From Macrococcus carouselicus (GTDB taxonomy: Bacteria > Bacillota > Bacilli > Staphylococcales > Staphylococcaceae), in the NCBI RefSeq assembly GCF_004359515.1, contig NZ_SCWD01000002.1:62001-126000 (forward strand): 64,000 bases of DNA. The letters are read 5' to 3'. This document shows positions 27,280 to 35,633 of the stretch, piece after piece. Positions within the stretch are counted from its first letter, which is position 1; each line of letters opens with the position of its first letter. A program made the translations under genes and the position numbers. The notes below the pieces were generated by a model. It made no database searches. It was not told the DNA's origin and worked only from the letters and a program-made list of their open reading frames with translations.

Positions 27280-27798
27280 TCAACTAATTTCTATGAGGAT
27301 AGATGAAACGATTTCATCAATTTCTTTCTCACTAGTATCAATCACGTGATATATCTCTATTTGATCAAAGGCTTTAAGACATCTCTCGATTTGTTGATGG
27401 GGCCATGAACCTACGTTGTCACCACGTTCAATTAACCTGTTTTCCAGAGTATCTCTGTCTGCTACTAATAAGAATTTTTTAATAGCAGCAGAATCAACGT
27501 CTTTAGTTATTTCATAGAAATAGTCTTCATTTGTTATAGTCATAGGAATAATAATGATTCCTGTATATTGTTGTAGAATTTTGTTTAACATTATACGATT
27601 AATCATTCGCCATTCATAATGATCTTGAAAATCTGAACATTTTATATCCTCAGGTATAATGTGATTGATATAAATTCCTGCATGCTCAGGGTCGAAAAGA
27701 TGAGAATTAGGAATAGCTTTTAATAGTGCATTTGCTACTGTCGTTTTTCCTGCTCCAAAAGCGCCATTCAGCCAGATGATTCTTGTCTTATTTATCAT
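27280..27798 (-). CDS. P-loop kinase/ATPase, TmrB-like
   Basis: The protein is 172 residues. Walker A GAFGAGKTT after IIWLN, then LFDPEHAGIYI and a LVADRDTLENRLIERGD lid region, the arrangement of TmrB, the B. subtilis tunicamycin-resistance protein, and related small kinases. Resistance or nucleoside phosphorylation is possible; not decided by sequence. It starts 12 bases after the upstream phosphatase gene on the minus strand, so the two form an operon. Confidence 0.7.
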   Translation of the reverse strand: MINKTRIIWLNGAFGAGKTTVANALLKAIPNSHLFDPEHAGIYINHIIPEDIKCSDFQDHYEWRMINRIMLNKILQQYTGIIIIPMTITNEDYFYEITKDVDSAAIKKFLLVADRDTLENRLIERGDNVGSWPHQQIERCLKAFDQIEIYHVIDTSEKEIDEIVSSILIEIS

Positions 27799-27810
27799 GT
27801 TAATACTCCG

Positions 27811-28356
27811 TTAAAAATATTTTATATTCTTCAACGTCTTGTTTTCTATCTCATAGCTGTATAGATCAGGCATTTTCATTCGTTTCCAGTCTTCAAAACC
27901 AAATTCTCCGTCTGTCAGGTAATGAAATAGGACTGCAAATGCTGTTCCATGTCCACAAATGATGATATCACTTTCTATATTATTAGTTATCCCTTTATAA
28001 GCAATTAACAATCGCTCAGCAACTTCGTTTAATGATTCTCCATTCAGTCTTTTATAATCAAAATCTTCCCATTGCTGTTTAGAATAGCAAGAGAAATCAT
28101 CTATCCAGGATCCGATTTTTCTCTCATGTAAATCGTTCACCTGCTGGATAGGTAAATTTAACTTGTCAGCAGTAGGTCTAATAGTCTCGATAGTTCTAAG
28201 ATAGGGACTGCTGTAGATAGTATTAATATCTTTTTCTGTGAAGAAATATTTAAGTTTTTCTGCATCTTCATATCCTTTCACAGTTAACGGTGCCTCCTGA
28301 TCCGTGTGGATAGTAGTATCTCTTTCTGCATGTCTGACAAAATAAATGATAGCCAT
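27811..28356 (-). CDS. Histidine phosphatase family protein
   Basis: The protein is 181 residues from ATG 28356, chosen because GAGGTG lies just upstream; the frame is open for another 18 codons. Catalytic IYFVRHAERD (Arg-His-Ala rather than RHG), TIYSSPYLRTIETI, and DIIICGHGTAF. Pairs with the TmrB-like kinase gene. Substrate unknown. Confidence 0.75.
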   Translation of the reverse strand: MAIIYFVRHAERDTTIHTDQEAPLTVKGYEDAEKLKYFFTEKDINTIYSSPYLRTIETIRPTADKLNLPIQQVNDLHERKIGSWIDDFSCYSKQQWEDFDYKRLNGESLNEVAERLLIAYKGITNNIESDIIICGHGTAFAVLFHYLTDGEFGFEDWKRMKMPDLYSYEIENKTLKNIKYF

Positions 28357-28498
28357 CAAAATCACCTCAATTGTATAAATTCGTTCCACAAGAAACGTTA
28401 TAATAATCATACTATTTATACTTTATCTATTATAAATATTATCGAAGACTCGATATTTAGAAGCCTTGTAATAACTACTATATTAAGGAGGGATTAAT

Positions 28499-28690
28499 AA
28501 GGAGTAAAGGAATATTTTTAAACATCAAGCCGGAATACACTCAATTAATTGAAGTTGGAGAGAAGCCGTATGAGCTGAGAAATTTTAATCCTAAATATGA
28601 GATTAGTGAATTTTATATATGAATCAGCACCTCTGTCATAGATACATATATGGCAGTAGTAGGAAAGCCGATATAGCTGGAAGGTTATTT
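28499..28690 (+). pseudogene. ASCH-domain gene remnant
   Basis: One frame reads SKGIFLNIKPEYTQLIEVGE, KPYELRNFNPKYEI, stop TGA, then ISTSVIDTYMAVVGKPI, stop TAG. The IKPEY...G-KPYELR pattern is that of ASCH/EVE-like RNA-binding proteins. It has no clear start codon and two stops, so it is decayed. Confidence 0.45.
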
Positions 28691-28740
28691 AAATTACTTT
28701 TTATGATAAAATATTTTTAATCTACTAAAGGGTGATTATA

Positions 28741-29316
28741 ATGAGTAACGAAGTGCTAAAAGTATTAATTGATGAAAAAGCTTCAAAAATCGTTGAATTA
28801 ACAAAGCATGAGCCAAAGACTACAAAAGAATTAGCCAAACTTCTGAATGTCAAAAATTCAAATTTATATTATCCTATCAAGAAATTATTAGAAGTGAATG
28901 CACTGAAAATTACAGAAGAACGCCAGATTAAAAATATGACCGAGTACTACTACTCGAGTGCTCATTTAGCTAATGAAGCTATTAATTTCGATTTCCCTTT
29001 TATTACTGAAAACTTCGACCAACTTGTCGCTTTAAACATGCTTAATGTCAATAAAGTGTTTGATGCTATGGCTTATGATATTGAAGCTAATATGGGGAAA
29101 ACTGAAGAAGAAATAAAAAACTTGGATGAACCTAATACTGCTACGTTCTCAAGTATGGAAGTGAATATTCCTTATAAAGAATGGATTCATTTACTAGCCG
29201 AGATGAGAAAATTGGTAAGTGATTATAAAGAAAAATATGAAGATGAGACACTTCCTTCTTACTCTATTTATCTTGCTAGCTGCAAAAATATCTCAGAAGA
29301 CAATGAATCTAAATAA
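28741..29316 (+). CDS. ArsR-type winged-helix transcriptional regulator
   Basis: The protein is 191 residues. The N-terminal helix-turn-helix (EPKTTKELAKLLNVKNSNLY, YPIKKLLEVNALKITEE) resembles the HTH_20/ArsR group; the C-terminal ~110 residues are an unassigned ligand or dimer domain. ATG 28741 is used because GGGTGAT precedes it. Just upstream of an MFS transporter gene whose promoter carries a 44-bp perfect palindrome, so likely its regulator. Confidence 0.75.
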   Translation: MSNEVLKVLIDEKASKIVELTKHEPKTTKELAKLLNVKNSNLYYPIKKLLEVNALKITEERQIKNMTEYYYSSAHLANEAINFDFPFITENFDQLVALNMLNVNKVFDAMAYDIEANMGKTEEEIKNLDEPNTATFSSMEVNIPYKEWIHLLAEMRKLVSDYKEKYEDETLPSYSIYLASCKNISEDNESK

Positions 29317-29335
29317 GTTCATTGTCTTTTTATTT
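29299..29335 (+). terminator. Terminator overlapping the end of the ArsR-type gene
   Basis: GACAATGAA pairs with TTCATTGTC, followed by TTTTTATTTT. The stem begins inside the last codons of the regulator gene, so regulator and transporter are separate transcripts. Confidence 0.8.
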
Positions 29336-29337
29336 TA

Positions 29338-29388
29338 TTGACAAATTACTATTTATCGTTAAAATATATTTTAACGATAAATAGTAAT
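29338..29388 (+). promoter_or_regulatory. MFS gene promoter covered by a 44-bp perfect palindrome
   Basis: TTGACA at 29338-29343 and TAAAAT at 29360-29365 (16-base spacing) form a promoter. 29345-29388 is a perfect inverted repeat of two 22-base arms with no loop (arm ends ATTACTATTT and AAATAGTAAT). A dimeric or tetrameric regulator bound here would block RNA polymerase. The adjacent ArsR-type protein is the obvious candidate. Confidence 0.75.
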
Positions 29389-29401
29389 TGGAGATGATAT
29401 T

Positions 29402-30595
29402 GTGAAAAGTAAAGATTACCTGTTAATAGGTCGTTTGATTTCTTGTTTCGGAGACTCTCTTTATTCTGTTGCTATTATGTGGTATGTATTTGAAGTTACG
29501 AAAGATTCTTTAATAACTGGTCTTGCATCATCAATATTAATGCTGCCTATGGTCTTTTCAGTATTTGCTGGTCCTATTATTGATCACTTCAATCGTAAAT
29601 ACTTAATGTTAACAGCGCAATTTGCACAAATGATATTAATGGCCACTATTGCTCTATTGTTTTATTTTGAATTAATGCCTCTCTCTTTGCTTATTTTTAG
29701 TTTCTTTATCATTGGTATGCTTGAAATTTTTGAAGGAAATGCCGAGCATGCTCTTTCTCCAACCATAATGAATGAAAAAGAACTCGTGAGATTTAACAGT
29801 ATAGTTGTAACAGGGAATCTATTAATCAGTTCTATCGCTAAAGTTGTCTGTGTATTTATTATACTTTCGGCAGGCATCGAGAGTATCTACATCATTAACT
29901 TTATTACTTTTTTATTTGCAGTGTTATTATTCTTTAAAGTGAAATATAAACATGAAGCACAAGGGGCCTTCAGTCCAAAGAAATATAAAAAATCTATAGT
30001 AGAGGGCATCAATTACTTTAAACGATTTGGTTTAATCTGGTTAGCTTTCCCTGCTATGATAGCCAACTTTACAGGTGCAATGAGTCAGGCTATACTGCCT
30101 GCCTTTACATATGAAATAGGAGGAGATCACGCATATGGATATTTCCTTACATCTTCAGTGATCTTTGGCGCGATAGCTTCTTTGCTAACACCTAAATTAA
30201 AAAATATAGATATCAATCTAAAAATTATTATTGCCCCTCTACTATCCGGTTTATTCATATTTCTATCAGCTCATTTTGATTATTATTACTTATCAATAAT
30301 AATGTATGGACTGTGTGCACTGCCTCTTGTAATCATGAATATCAGTACTTCTACTTATATCCAGACTCATGTAGACAACCAGATTCTTTCACGAGTCGGA
30401 ACTATTATTAATGCTATCTGTACTGTTGTAATGCCTGTGGGTGCTATACTTGGCGGATGGCTAGGAAAAGCTACAAGTCCTGAAGTCCCCTTGTATATCA
30501 CAGCGCTTGGTTTTTTTATCCTCGGTTTCATCTTTATGATAAGAATATCAAGGGGTAAGGACGTAATTGCCATACCCAAAGATGCTCAGTATTAA
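29402..30595 (+). CDS. MFS transporter, efflux type
   Basis: The protein is 397 residues with about 12 hydrophobic helices. The loop GPIIDHFNRKYLM is the MFS motif A variant of the MefA/enterobactin-exporter-like group. Start is GTG 29402 behind TTGGAGATG. Likely exports a small molecule sensed by the neighbouring regulator; substrate unknown. Confidence 0.82.
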   Translation: MKSKDYLLIGRLISCFGDSLYSVAIMWYVFEVTKDSLITGLASSILMLPMVFSVFAGPIIDHFNRKYLMLTAQFAQMILMATIALLFYFELMPLSLLIFSFFIIGMLEIFEGNAEHALSPTIMNEKELVRFNSIVVTGNLLISSIAKVVCVFIILSAGIESIYIINFITFLFAVLLFFKVKYKHEAQGAFSPKKYKKSIVEGINYFKRFGLIWLAFPAMIANFTGAMSQAILPAFTYEIGGDHAYGYFLTSSVIFGAIASLLTPKLKNIDINLKIIIAPLLSGLFIFLSAHFDYYYLSIIMYGLCALPLVIMNISTSTYIQTHVDNQILSRVGTIINAICTVVMPVGAILGGWLGKATSPEVPLYITALGFFILGFIFMIRISRGKDVIAIPKDAQY

Positions 30596-30696
30596 TATGT
30601 TCTATTAAAGCAGATAAACACTGTCTGTGCAGCCCGTATTATTCAGAATGATCTCAGAGTAAATGGGACCATAATAATCCATATAATGATGCTAGT

Positions 30697-30988
30697 ATGA
30701 TTACAATAGATTCAAAAGATAATAAACGAATTGCTAAAAGTCTTTCACTCGAAGGTATGGATGTAACAAAGAAACAATAAAACAAATTCTTGATGTTATA
30801 AATAAAAAGCAAAATATTACGAATGAGCTAATTCGTAATATTACATTCAAATAATGAAATATAAAGCAACTTTTCAAGATGAATATCTTTTAACTTCTAG
30901 TTTGCTTGGTGCAGCAACAATAGGGAAATTAGAGCAACTTGAGAAAGTTGCTTTTTATATTTCAGAAGGACTGTTGCATCTGGAATAA
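30697..30988 (+). pseudogene. Truncated copy of the antitoxin-fic pair
   Basis: ATG 30697 starts MITIDSKDNKRIAKSLSLEG, closely matching the intact antitoxin at 32256, but a one-base deletion after codon 27 causes a stop. ATG 30854 then gives MKYKATFQDEYLLTSSLLGA and ends at TAA 30986 after 44 codons, where the full Fic protein continues for another ~148 residues. The catalytic loop is absent. Confidence 0.85.
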
Positions 30989-31010
30989 AAGGTATTTTAA
31001 CTAGTTGGTT

Positions 31011-31047
31011 AAGCATTCTACACTTCGTAGAGTGCTTATTTGTTTTT
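31011..31047 (+). terminator. Hairpin after the fic remnant
   Basis: AAGCATTCTAC pairs with GTAGAGTGCTT, followed by ATTTGTTTTT. Confidence 0.6.
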
Positions 31048-31115
31048 CTTCTACATCTGCTAGATCGCTAAAGTGTATAGTAAGAGTAATAATTGTTTCA
31101 AGGAGGTCACCTCAA

Positions 31116-31775
31116 TTGGAAATCAATAAAGCGATTAAAGAAAATCGTATGACAAAAAAACTAACGCAAAAAGAACTAGGGGAATTGTTGAGTGTTTCTG
31201 ATAAAACAATATCTAGTTGGGAAACTGGGAGAACATATCCTGACATTTCTATGACCATAAAACTAGCAGAAATATTTGATTTATCTCTAGATACTTTTTT
31301 AAAAGGAGACGATGAAATGGTTAAGAAAATTGATAAGGATTTACGTTTCAAGAATATTTATAAGTATCTATTAATAATGAGTGGTTTATCAGTAGTAGGA
31401 TTATTTATTCTCTTCAGTGTCTATCAGAATAAGAATCAGATGATAGATCGAATCAATCCATTAATGGAAACTCAAATTGGTTACGCAACGTTGCCGAGAG
31501 AAATTACTTATAACAATGGAAAAACGTACGAAGAGAATAGCGAAAAGCCTCAGTATCCAGATCCATATAAAGACATTATCGTTTTAGATACGCCTTTTGG
31601 TGATACAACGACTTTAACTTTTTATGGTGGTAAAGCACCTGAGGGGAGAAATTATGCGATTGTTAAGCATAAAGGACAATATGTAGAAAAAATAGCATTT
31701 ATCAAAAAAGAAACAATACCAGAAATATACCAGCAATTTATGGTATCTAAAGATTTTGTTGGAACACCGTATTAA
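31116..31775 (+). CDS. XRE-family helix-turn-helix protein with membrane anchor
   Basis: The protein is 219 residues from TTG 31116, chosen because AAGGAGGT lies 8 bases before it and the HTH domain then starts at residue 3 (EINKAIKENRMTKKLTQKEL, LLSVSDKTISSWETGRTYPD). One membrane helix follows (about residues 88-107), then a ~110-residue outside domain. Such HTH-TM-sensor proteins control genes in response to envelope signals; the target is unknown. Confidence 0.75.
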   Translation: MEINKAIKENRMTKKLTQKELGELLSVSDKTISSWETGRTYPDISMTIKLAEIFDLSLDTFLKGDDEMVKKIDKDLRFKNIYKYLLIMSGLSVVGLFILFSVYQNKNQMIDRINPLMETQIGYATLPREITYNNGKTYEENSEKPQYPDPYKDIIVLDTPFGDTTTLTFYGGKAPEGRNYAIVKHKGQYVEKIAFIKKETIPEIYQQFMVSKDFVGTPY

Positions 31776-31891
31776 GTATATATTGCTGGGGAAATAAAAA
31801 AATTTAAATAACTTAATTGGCTGTGATTATGACTAAAAAAGATAACCAGCAGAATATAAACGAAAATAACTGTAATATCGATCGATACGCT

Positions 31892-31909
31892 CAGAGTTAT
31901 CATAAATAA
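31892..31909 (+). other. SCC attachment site 4 (half conserved)
   Basis: CAGAGTTATCATAAATAA encodes QSYHK-stop, and GATACGCTCAG before it is shared with site 2 (19299-19309). A 26-codon frame from ATG 31829 runs in frame into this end (last residues DRYAQSYHK), just as cassette ends restore the RlmH C-terminus. Confidence 0.7.
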
Positions 31910-32189
31910 AACTAAGTACATTCATTTTGAATGTACTTTAAAAAGGTATTTTAGGATCATTAACTGTCAAAATTATCTTTATTAGTAAGACGGAAGAACA
32001 ACCTATACAATAGTTTTAATAAATGAGGTAAACTTATGAGAAATAACAACTTAAGTGAGTTTATTTTTATTGAACATATTCCAGAACCCGCTGACATTAT
32101 ATTAATTCCCGGTAGTACTGAAATCGTTCTTGCAGCAAAAGCGCTGGAACTCTATTAAAAGAGATATGCTGATTGTATTCTAATTAGTT
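31897..32189 (+). repeat. Direct repeat copy 2 (att half-site plus truncated ydcF start)
   Basis: Second copy of the 25257-25549 repeat, offset 6640, without gaps. It contains the same hairpin at 31914-31938 and the same ydcF leader and start codon. Confidence 0.85.
32036..32189 (+). pseudogene. Truncated ydcF copy
   Basis: Starts MRNNNLSEFIFIEHIPEPAD like the gene at 25396, has TAA at 32156-32158 replacing a Arg codon (LELY-stop-KRYADCILIS), and loses similarity at 32189. The antitoxin promoter follows. Confidence 0.85.
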
Positions 32190-32255
32190 GTTAGATTTGC
32201 TTGTCGATAAAATAATAGTGATTGTGGTATAATATTACTATTAGGAGGCGATGAT

Positions 32256-32414
32256 ATGATTACAATTGATTCAAAAGTTAATAAACAAATCGCTAAAAAT
32301 CTTTCACTTGAAGGTATGGATGTAACAAAAAAACAACAAAAACAGATTCTTGATGTTATTAATAATAAGAAAAAAATTACGAATGAATTGATTCGTAAAA
32401 TTGCATTTAAGTAA
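32256..32414 (+). CDS. VbhA-like antitoxin of a Fic toxin pair
   Basis: The protein is 52 residues: IAKNLSLEGMDVTKKQQKQI then a basic helix. LSLEGM resembles the inhibitory helix of VbhA-type antitoxins ([S/T]-x-x-x-E-G), whose Glu blocks ATP in the Fic site; the Ser position is Asn here but Ser in the decayed copy at 30697 (KSLSLEG). TAGGAGG precedes ATG 32256, and a perfect TATAAT lies at 32228. The stop overlaps the fic start (TAATG), so translation is coupled. Confidence 0.75.
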   Translation: MITIDSKVNKQIAKNLSLEGMDVTKKQQKQILDVINNKKKITNELIRKIAFK

Positions 32415-32992
32415 TGAAATATAAAGCAAATTTTCAAGAAGAATATCTTATAAATTCAAATTTACTCGGTGCTAAAACATTGAATGAATTAGAACAGCTT
32501 GAAAAAGTTGCTTTTTATATTGCAGAAGGGTTAATGGAACAAGAAGGATACGAATTTTTATTTCCATTAACAATAAGTTCAATTAAGTTGTTACATAAAA
32601 AGTTATTTGAAAGAGTATATAGTTTTGCTGGGGAATTTAGAGATGTAAGTCTTATGAAAGAATGTACAAGGTTTTGTGAACCACAATATATTAATACGAA
32701 TTTAAATTTATTAATCAATGAGTATAGGTTAGAAAATGAATGGTCAGATGTAAAAACTGCCGCAGAGAAATTGGCATATTTCAAAACAGAATTGAATATG
32801 ATTCATCCATTTCGTGAAGGTAATGGGAGAACCATAAGAATAATCATTCGAGAAATGGCCAAGCGAAAAGGGTTTGAATGGCGTACTGATTTATTAGATA
32901 GAGAAAATTATTTAGATGCTATGAGAATATCAAGTTGGGATGAAAAGCTCTTAATAGTAATATTTGAAAATACATTATTCCCGTCAGATTAA
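32414..32992 (+). CDS. Fic/DOC family protein, predicted AMPylating toxin
   Basis: The protein is 192 residues. Catalytic loop IHPFREGNGRTIR (His131) is the full HPFx(D/E)GNGR motif, so AMP transfer from ATP to a protein is expected. N-terminal helices and a beta-flap region (FAGEFRDVSLMKEC) are as in class I Fic toxins such as VbhT. No inhibitory helix is present within the protein, in keeping with a separate antitoxin gene directly upstream. The target (gyrase in VbhT) is not known here. Confidence 0.85.
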   Translation: MKYKANFQEEYLINSNLLGAKTLNELEQLEKVAFYIAEGLMEQEGYEFLFPLTISSIKLLHKKLFERVYSFAGEFRDVSLMKECTRFCEPQYINTNLNLLINEYRLENEWSDVKTAAEKLAYFKTELNMIHPFREGNGRTIRIIIREMAKRKGFEWRTDLLDRENYLDAMRISSWDEKLLIVIFENTLFPSD

Positions 32993-33078
32993 ATAATTGA
33001 AGATAAGCAACATTTGTATTCTTGATAAAAATAAGGGAAGTCCTACCTTGTTGCGTCTAACTACGCAGATAGAGCCGA

Positions 33079-33107
33079 AAGACATGTCAAATTGACGTGT
33101 CTTTTTT
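33079..33107 (+). terminator. Terminator of the antitoxin-fic operon
   Basis: AAGACATGTC pairs with GACGTGTCTT across AAATT, followed by TTTTTT. Confidence 0.75.
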
Positions 33108-33235
33108 AATTTTATAAAAATGCAATCTTAAATGTTATTTACAAAGAATGCGTTATTTTCTTCTTAAGACCACGCATTTTTTATTAAATTTTAACGAATT
33201 ACAGAATAGAGATAAACATCATATATAATACCATA

Positions 33236-33766
33236 TTATGTAGTCTTTTCTGACTCACTCACATGTTTTATTAAGGCTTTTAATTGATCATTAACCGTTT
33301 CATCCTGGAACCATCCGTCTGCTCTTTCAATACGTTTATTGTAACTAATGAGCAGCTGCCATTCTTCCTTTAAGTCAGCGCCCATAATACGTAAATGTCT
33401 GTTCAATGCTTCAAAAGCATGTGTTCCGATGGGTGAATGTATTACAAATGCAACGGGTTTATGCATCAATGTTGCTTCAGATAACATCCATTCCAGCGCA
33501 TTCTTCAGGATAGCGGGTACACCGCCCATATATTCGGGACTGACGATGACGACAAAGTCAGCAGCGTTGATTTTATTTCTCATCTCGTTGACGATCTCAT
33601 AATGATTTTGATACGCCGTCTGCGGATTAAATAATGGTAAGTCCTTCACTTCATGAATCACTTCAAATGTATGTCCGTTATTGACGAGTTCAGCACCGAT
33701 TTTTTCAAGTACTTTTAAATTGGTTGAAGCTGCATAAGGATTACCGCTGATTCCTGCTATTTTCAT
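33236..33766 (-). CDS. NADPH-dependent FMN reductase (azoreductase family)
   Basis: The protein is 176 residues, flavodoxin-like: AGISGNPYAASTNLKVL (FMN phosphate loop), then FVVIVSPEYMGGVPAILKNALEW, the defining segment of the family. It probably reduces quinones or azo compounds. A single gene with A+T-rich flanks; first gene after the island that looks chromosomal. Confidence 0.85.
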   Translation of the reverse strand: MKIAGISGNPYAASTNLKVLEKIGAELVNNGHTFEVIHEVKDLPLFNPQTAYQNHYEIVNEMRNKINAADFVVIVSPEYMGGVPAILKNALEWMLSEATLMHKPVAFVIHSPIGTHAFEALNRHLRIMGADLKEEWQLLISYNKRIERADGWFQDETVNDQLKALIKHVSESEKTT

Positions 33767-34084
33767 TTTTTCATCTTCCGCATATTATAATGTCATTTAT
33801 TTAGACCTTAATTGAAAGTAGAACATTAAACAAGGAATTGATGCTGATGACACAAATTCATTAGTCATAAGTAAAAGATATGGATACTTTTTCTAACATG
33901 ATACATAGAACGAGTGCTGCACGTGCAGATTGAAGGGTCAGCTATCATCCAATATGGTAAAGTAGAAATATTAAAAATTATGTTTATAATCAAATAGTGC
34001 ATAACTGTTATCGTATTTAACTTTCAGTAAACAAGCAGTGATATAAGACTATAATACGTTTCTTTGTAGTCTGATCATATACAG
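33767..34084. other. Gene-free stretch
   Basis: About 320 bases between converging or back-to-back units. I see no gene, repeat or clear promoter; only short frames without ribosome sites. Confidence 0.5.
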
Positions 34085-34122
34085 AAACTCCGATTTCTCT
34101 TCATGAGAAATCGGAGTTTTTG
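34085..34122 (-). terminator. Terminator of the YhgE/Pip-like gene
   Basis: A 15-bp stem AAACTCCGATTTCTC/GAGAAATCGGAGTTT adjoins the stop codon; both flanks allow termination. Confidence 0.8.
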
Positions 34123-35478
34123 TTAGGCTGGTACTTCTGCACGTTTGTCGCTATGCTTGCGCAGTACAGCAGCGAGTAACGTAATCACCATACCGAATGT
34201 TGCAAGGCCGGTCATAACGATGATCGGTGTATTGAGTGTCAGATCTTTATGGAGATATATCAGTTCACGTAAACCATCGACATAGAAACCAAAAGGAATC
34301 CAAGTCAGGACATAGGTCTGGTAGAAATCATTCAGCATTTGTTTAGGTAACGTCAGCATCTGCATGCTGAAGAATAACAGCAGCACAAACAGCGGAATGG
34401 CTTTCATGCCGAGCCATGACATGACTCCAAGGATCAGCATAATGAAGCCGAACATTGAAATTGCGATGAATATCGTTGTCTGCGTGATGTTTGGCATATA
34501 GAAGTCGAGAACTTGCGTGATAAACCATACGCCGAGCACACTTGAGACAATGGCCGCTAAAGCCGCCATCGCAAACTGCATGAATGTCGCTTTCAGGCGT
34601 TCACCTTGTGTCACAAGATGTGAAGTACGGAAAGCAAAGAATAACACAACTGCTGATACAAGTGAACCCATCCAGATAGGTGTGAAGAGCAGCATGCCGC
34701 CCATACCATTTCCCTGATGGTCGTGAATTTTGTTCATTGTTGTATGTTTCACTGTCACAGGATTCATCAGTTGGTCCATGTGATCAGCTGATACTTTAAT
34801 TTGATTGTCGGACAGATTTTTTACAGCCTGTTTGCTTAACATGATATTGATATTGTTACCCATACTAGACAGCATTTTGTCACTAATCTGTGCCGCCTGT
34901 ACTGAGGCACCTTGATTGATAATAACTTCCAGCTGACCTTTTTCAACAATGATCGGTTTTAGCAGGTCTGCGTTCTTTTTCTGCATTTCTTTCATTTTCG
35001 CCTGCATCTGCTGGACGATGACTTGTGCCTGCTGCGGCGAGATGACGCCACTTGCGACTTTAGCTTTTAAATCAGTCTGAGATTTTTTCGCCTGCGCCGC
35101 TGCTTCAGCTTTTTTCGCAGTCTGTATTTCGTGACGCATAGCGCTTGTGGCATTCTCAGTGAAGTTCGCTGGAATTACAAGAGCACTGTAATATTTGTTG
35201 TTGTCAAAACCGTCTTTCAAATCTTTCTCGCTCTTTACAGTGACAAAATCAACTGTTTCATTTAAGTCTTTGTTATCTTTAATTTTATCGGTAAAAGTCT
35301 CGCCGATGTTCATCTGCTTACCTTGAATCAGCAGTCCTTTATCCATATTGACGACAGCAATCGGCAGGTCTTTTGGCTTCGGATTGAAAGCTGGGGAAAA
35401 AGCTAATGACATAATCCAGATGAGCAGTGAGCCGGTAATAAGCGGTAAGTAAAATAGTTTATTTTTTAAAATATTCAT
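34123..35478 (-). CDS. YhgE/Pip-like ABC-2-type membrane protein
   Basis: The protein is 451 residues. One N-terminal membrane helix, then the extracellular LPIAVVNMDKGLLIQG block typical of YhgE/Pip and DUF3533 proteins, a long Ala/Lys/Gln-rich helical region (about 120-220), and five to six C-terminal membrane helices. Related proteins carry type VII-like or drug export roles; not settled. Divergent from a TetR gene that is likely its repressor. Confidence 0.75.
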   Translation of the reverse strand: MNILKNKLFYLPLITGSLLIWIMSLAFSPAFNPKPKDLPIAVVNMDKGLLIQGKQMNIGETFTDKIKDNKDLNETVDFVTVKSEKDLKDGFDNNKYYSALVIPANFTENATSAMRHEIQTAKKAEAAAQAKKSQTDLKAKVASGVISPQQAQVIVQQMQAKMKEMQKKNADLLKPIIVEKGQLEVIINQGASVQAAQISDKMLSSMGNNINIMLSKQAVKNLSDNQIKVSADHMDQLMNPVTVKHTTMNKIHDHQGNGMGGMLLFTPIWMGSLVSAVVLFFAFRTSHLVTQGERLKATFMQFAMAALAAIVSSVLGVWFITQVLDFYMPNITQTTIFIAISMFGFIMLILGVMSWLGMKAIPLFVLLLFFSMQMLTLPKQMLNDFYQTYVLTWIPFGFYVDGLRELIYLHKDLTLNTPIIVMTGLATFGMVITLLAAVLRKHSDKRAEVPA

Positions 35479-35633
35479 ATGTTTTCTCCTTATTGAACAT
35501 AATGTTGATTAATAATTACAATGTATATTATAATTCGAATAATAAAGAACACAATAACCAATAATATATAATGTGATGATTAGTGAACATTTCATTATTA
35601 TATGTTTGTTATCTTCAGAAAGAAGGAAAAATA

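Larger units (their letters stand above)
25270..31909 (+). mobile_element. SCC-like cassette IV (no ccr)
   Basis: Interval between att-like sites 25252 and 31892. It contains ydcF, Nudix, two histidine phosphatases, a TmrB-like kinase, an ASCH remnant, an ArsR/MFS pair, fic remnants and a helix-turn-helix gene. The same left end recurs after 31909, so a related fifth cassette probably follows. Confidence 0.5.

Noticed and set aside
10405-33000. ccr recombinase, mec genes or a complete SCCmec
   Set aside because: No serine-recombinase-like frame and no PBP2a/beta-lactamase regulator sequence is present in the island; only att-type ends are seen.
33840-33970. Possible small genes between the FMN reductase and YhgE/Pip genes
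   Set aside because: Short frames of fewer than 25 codons without ribosome sites; nothing recognisable.
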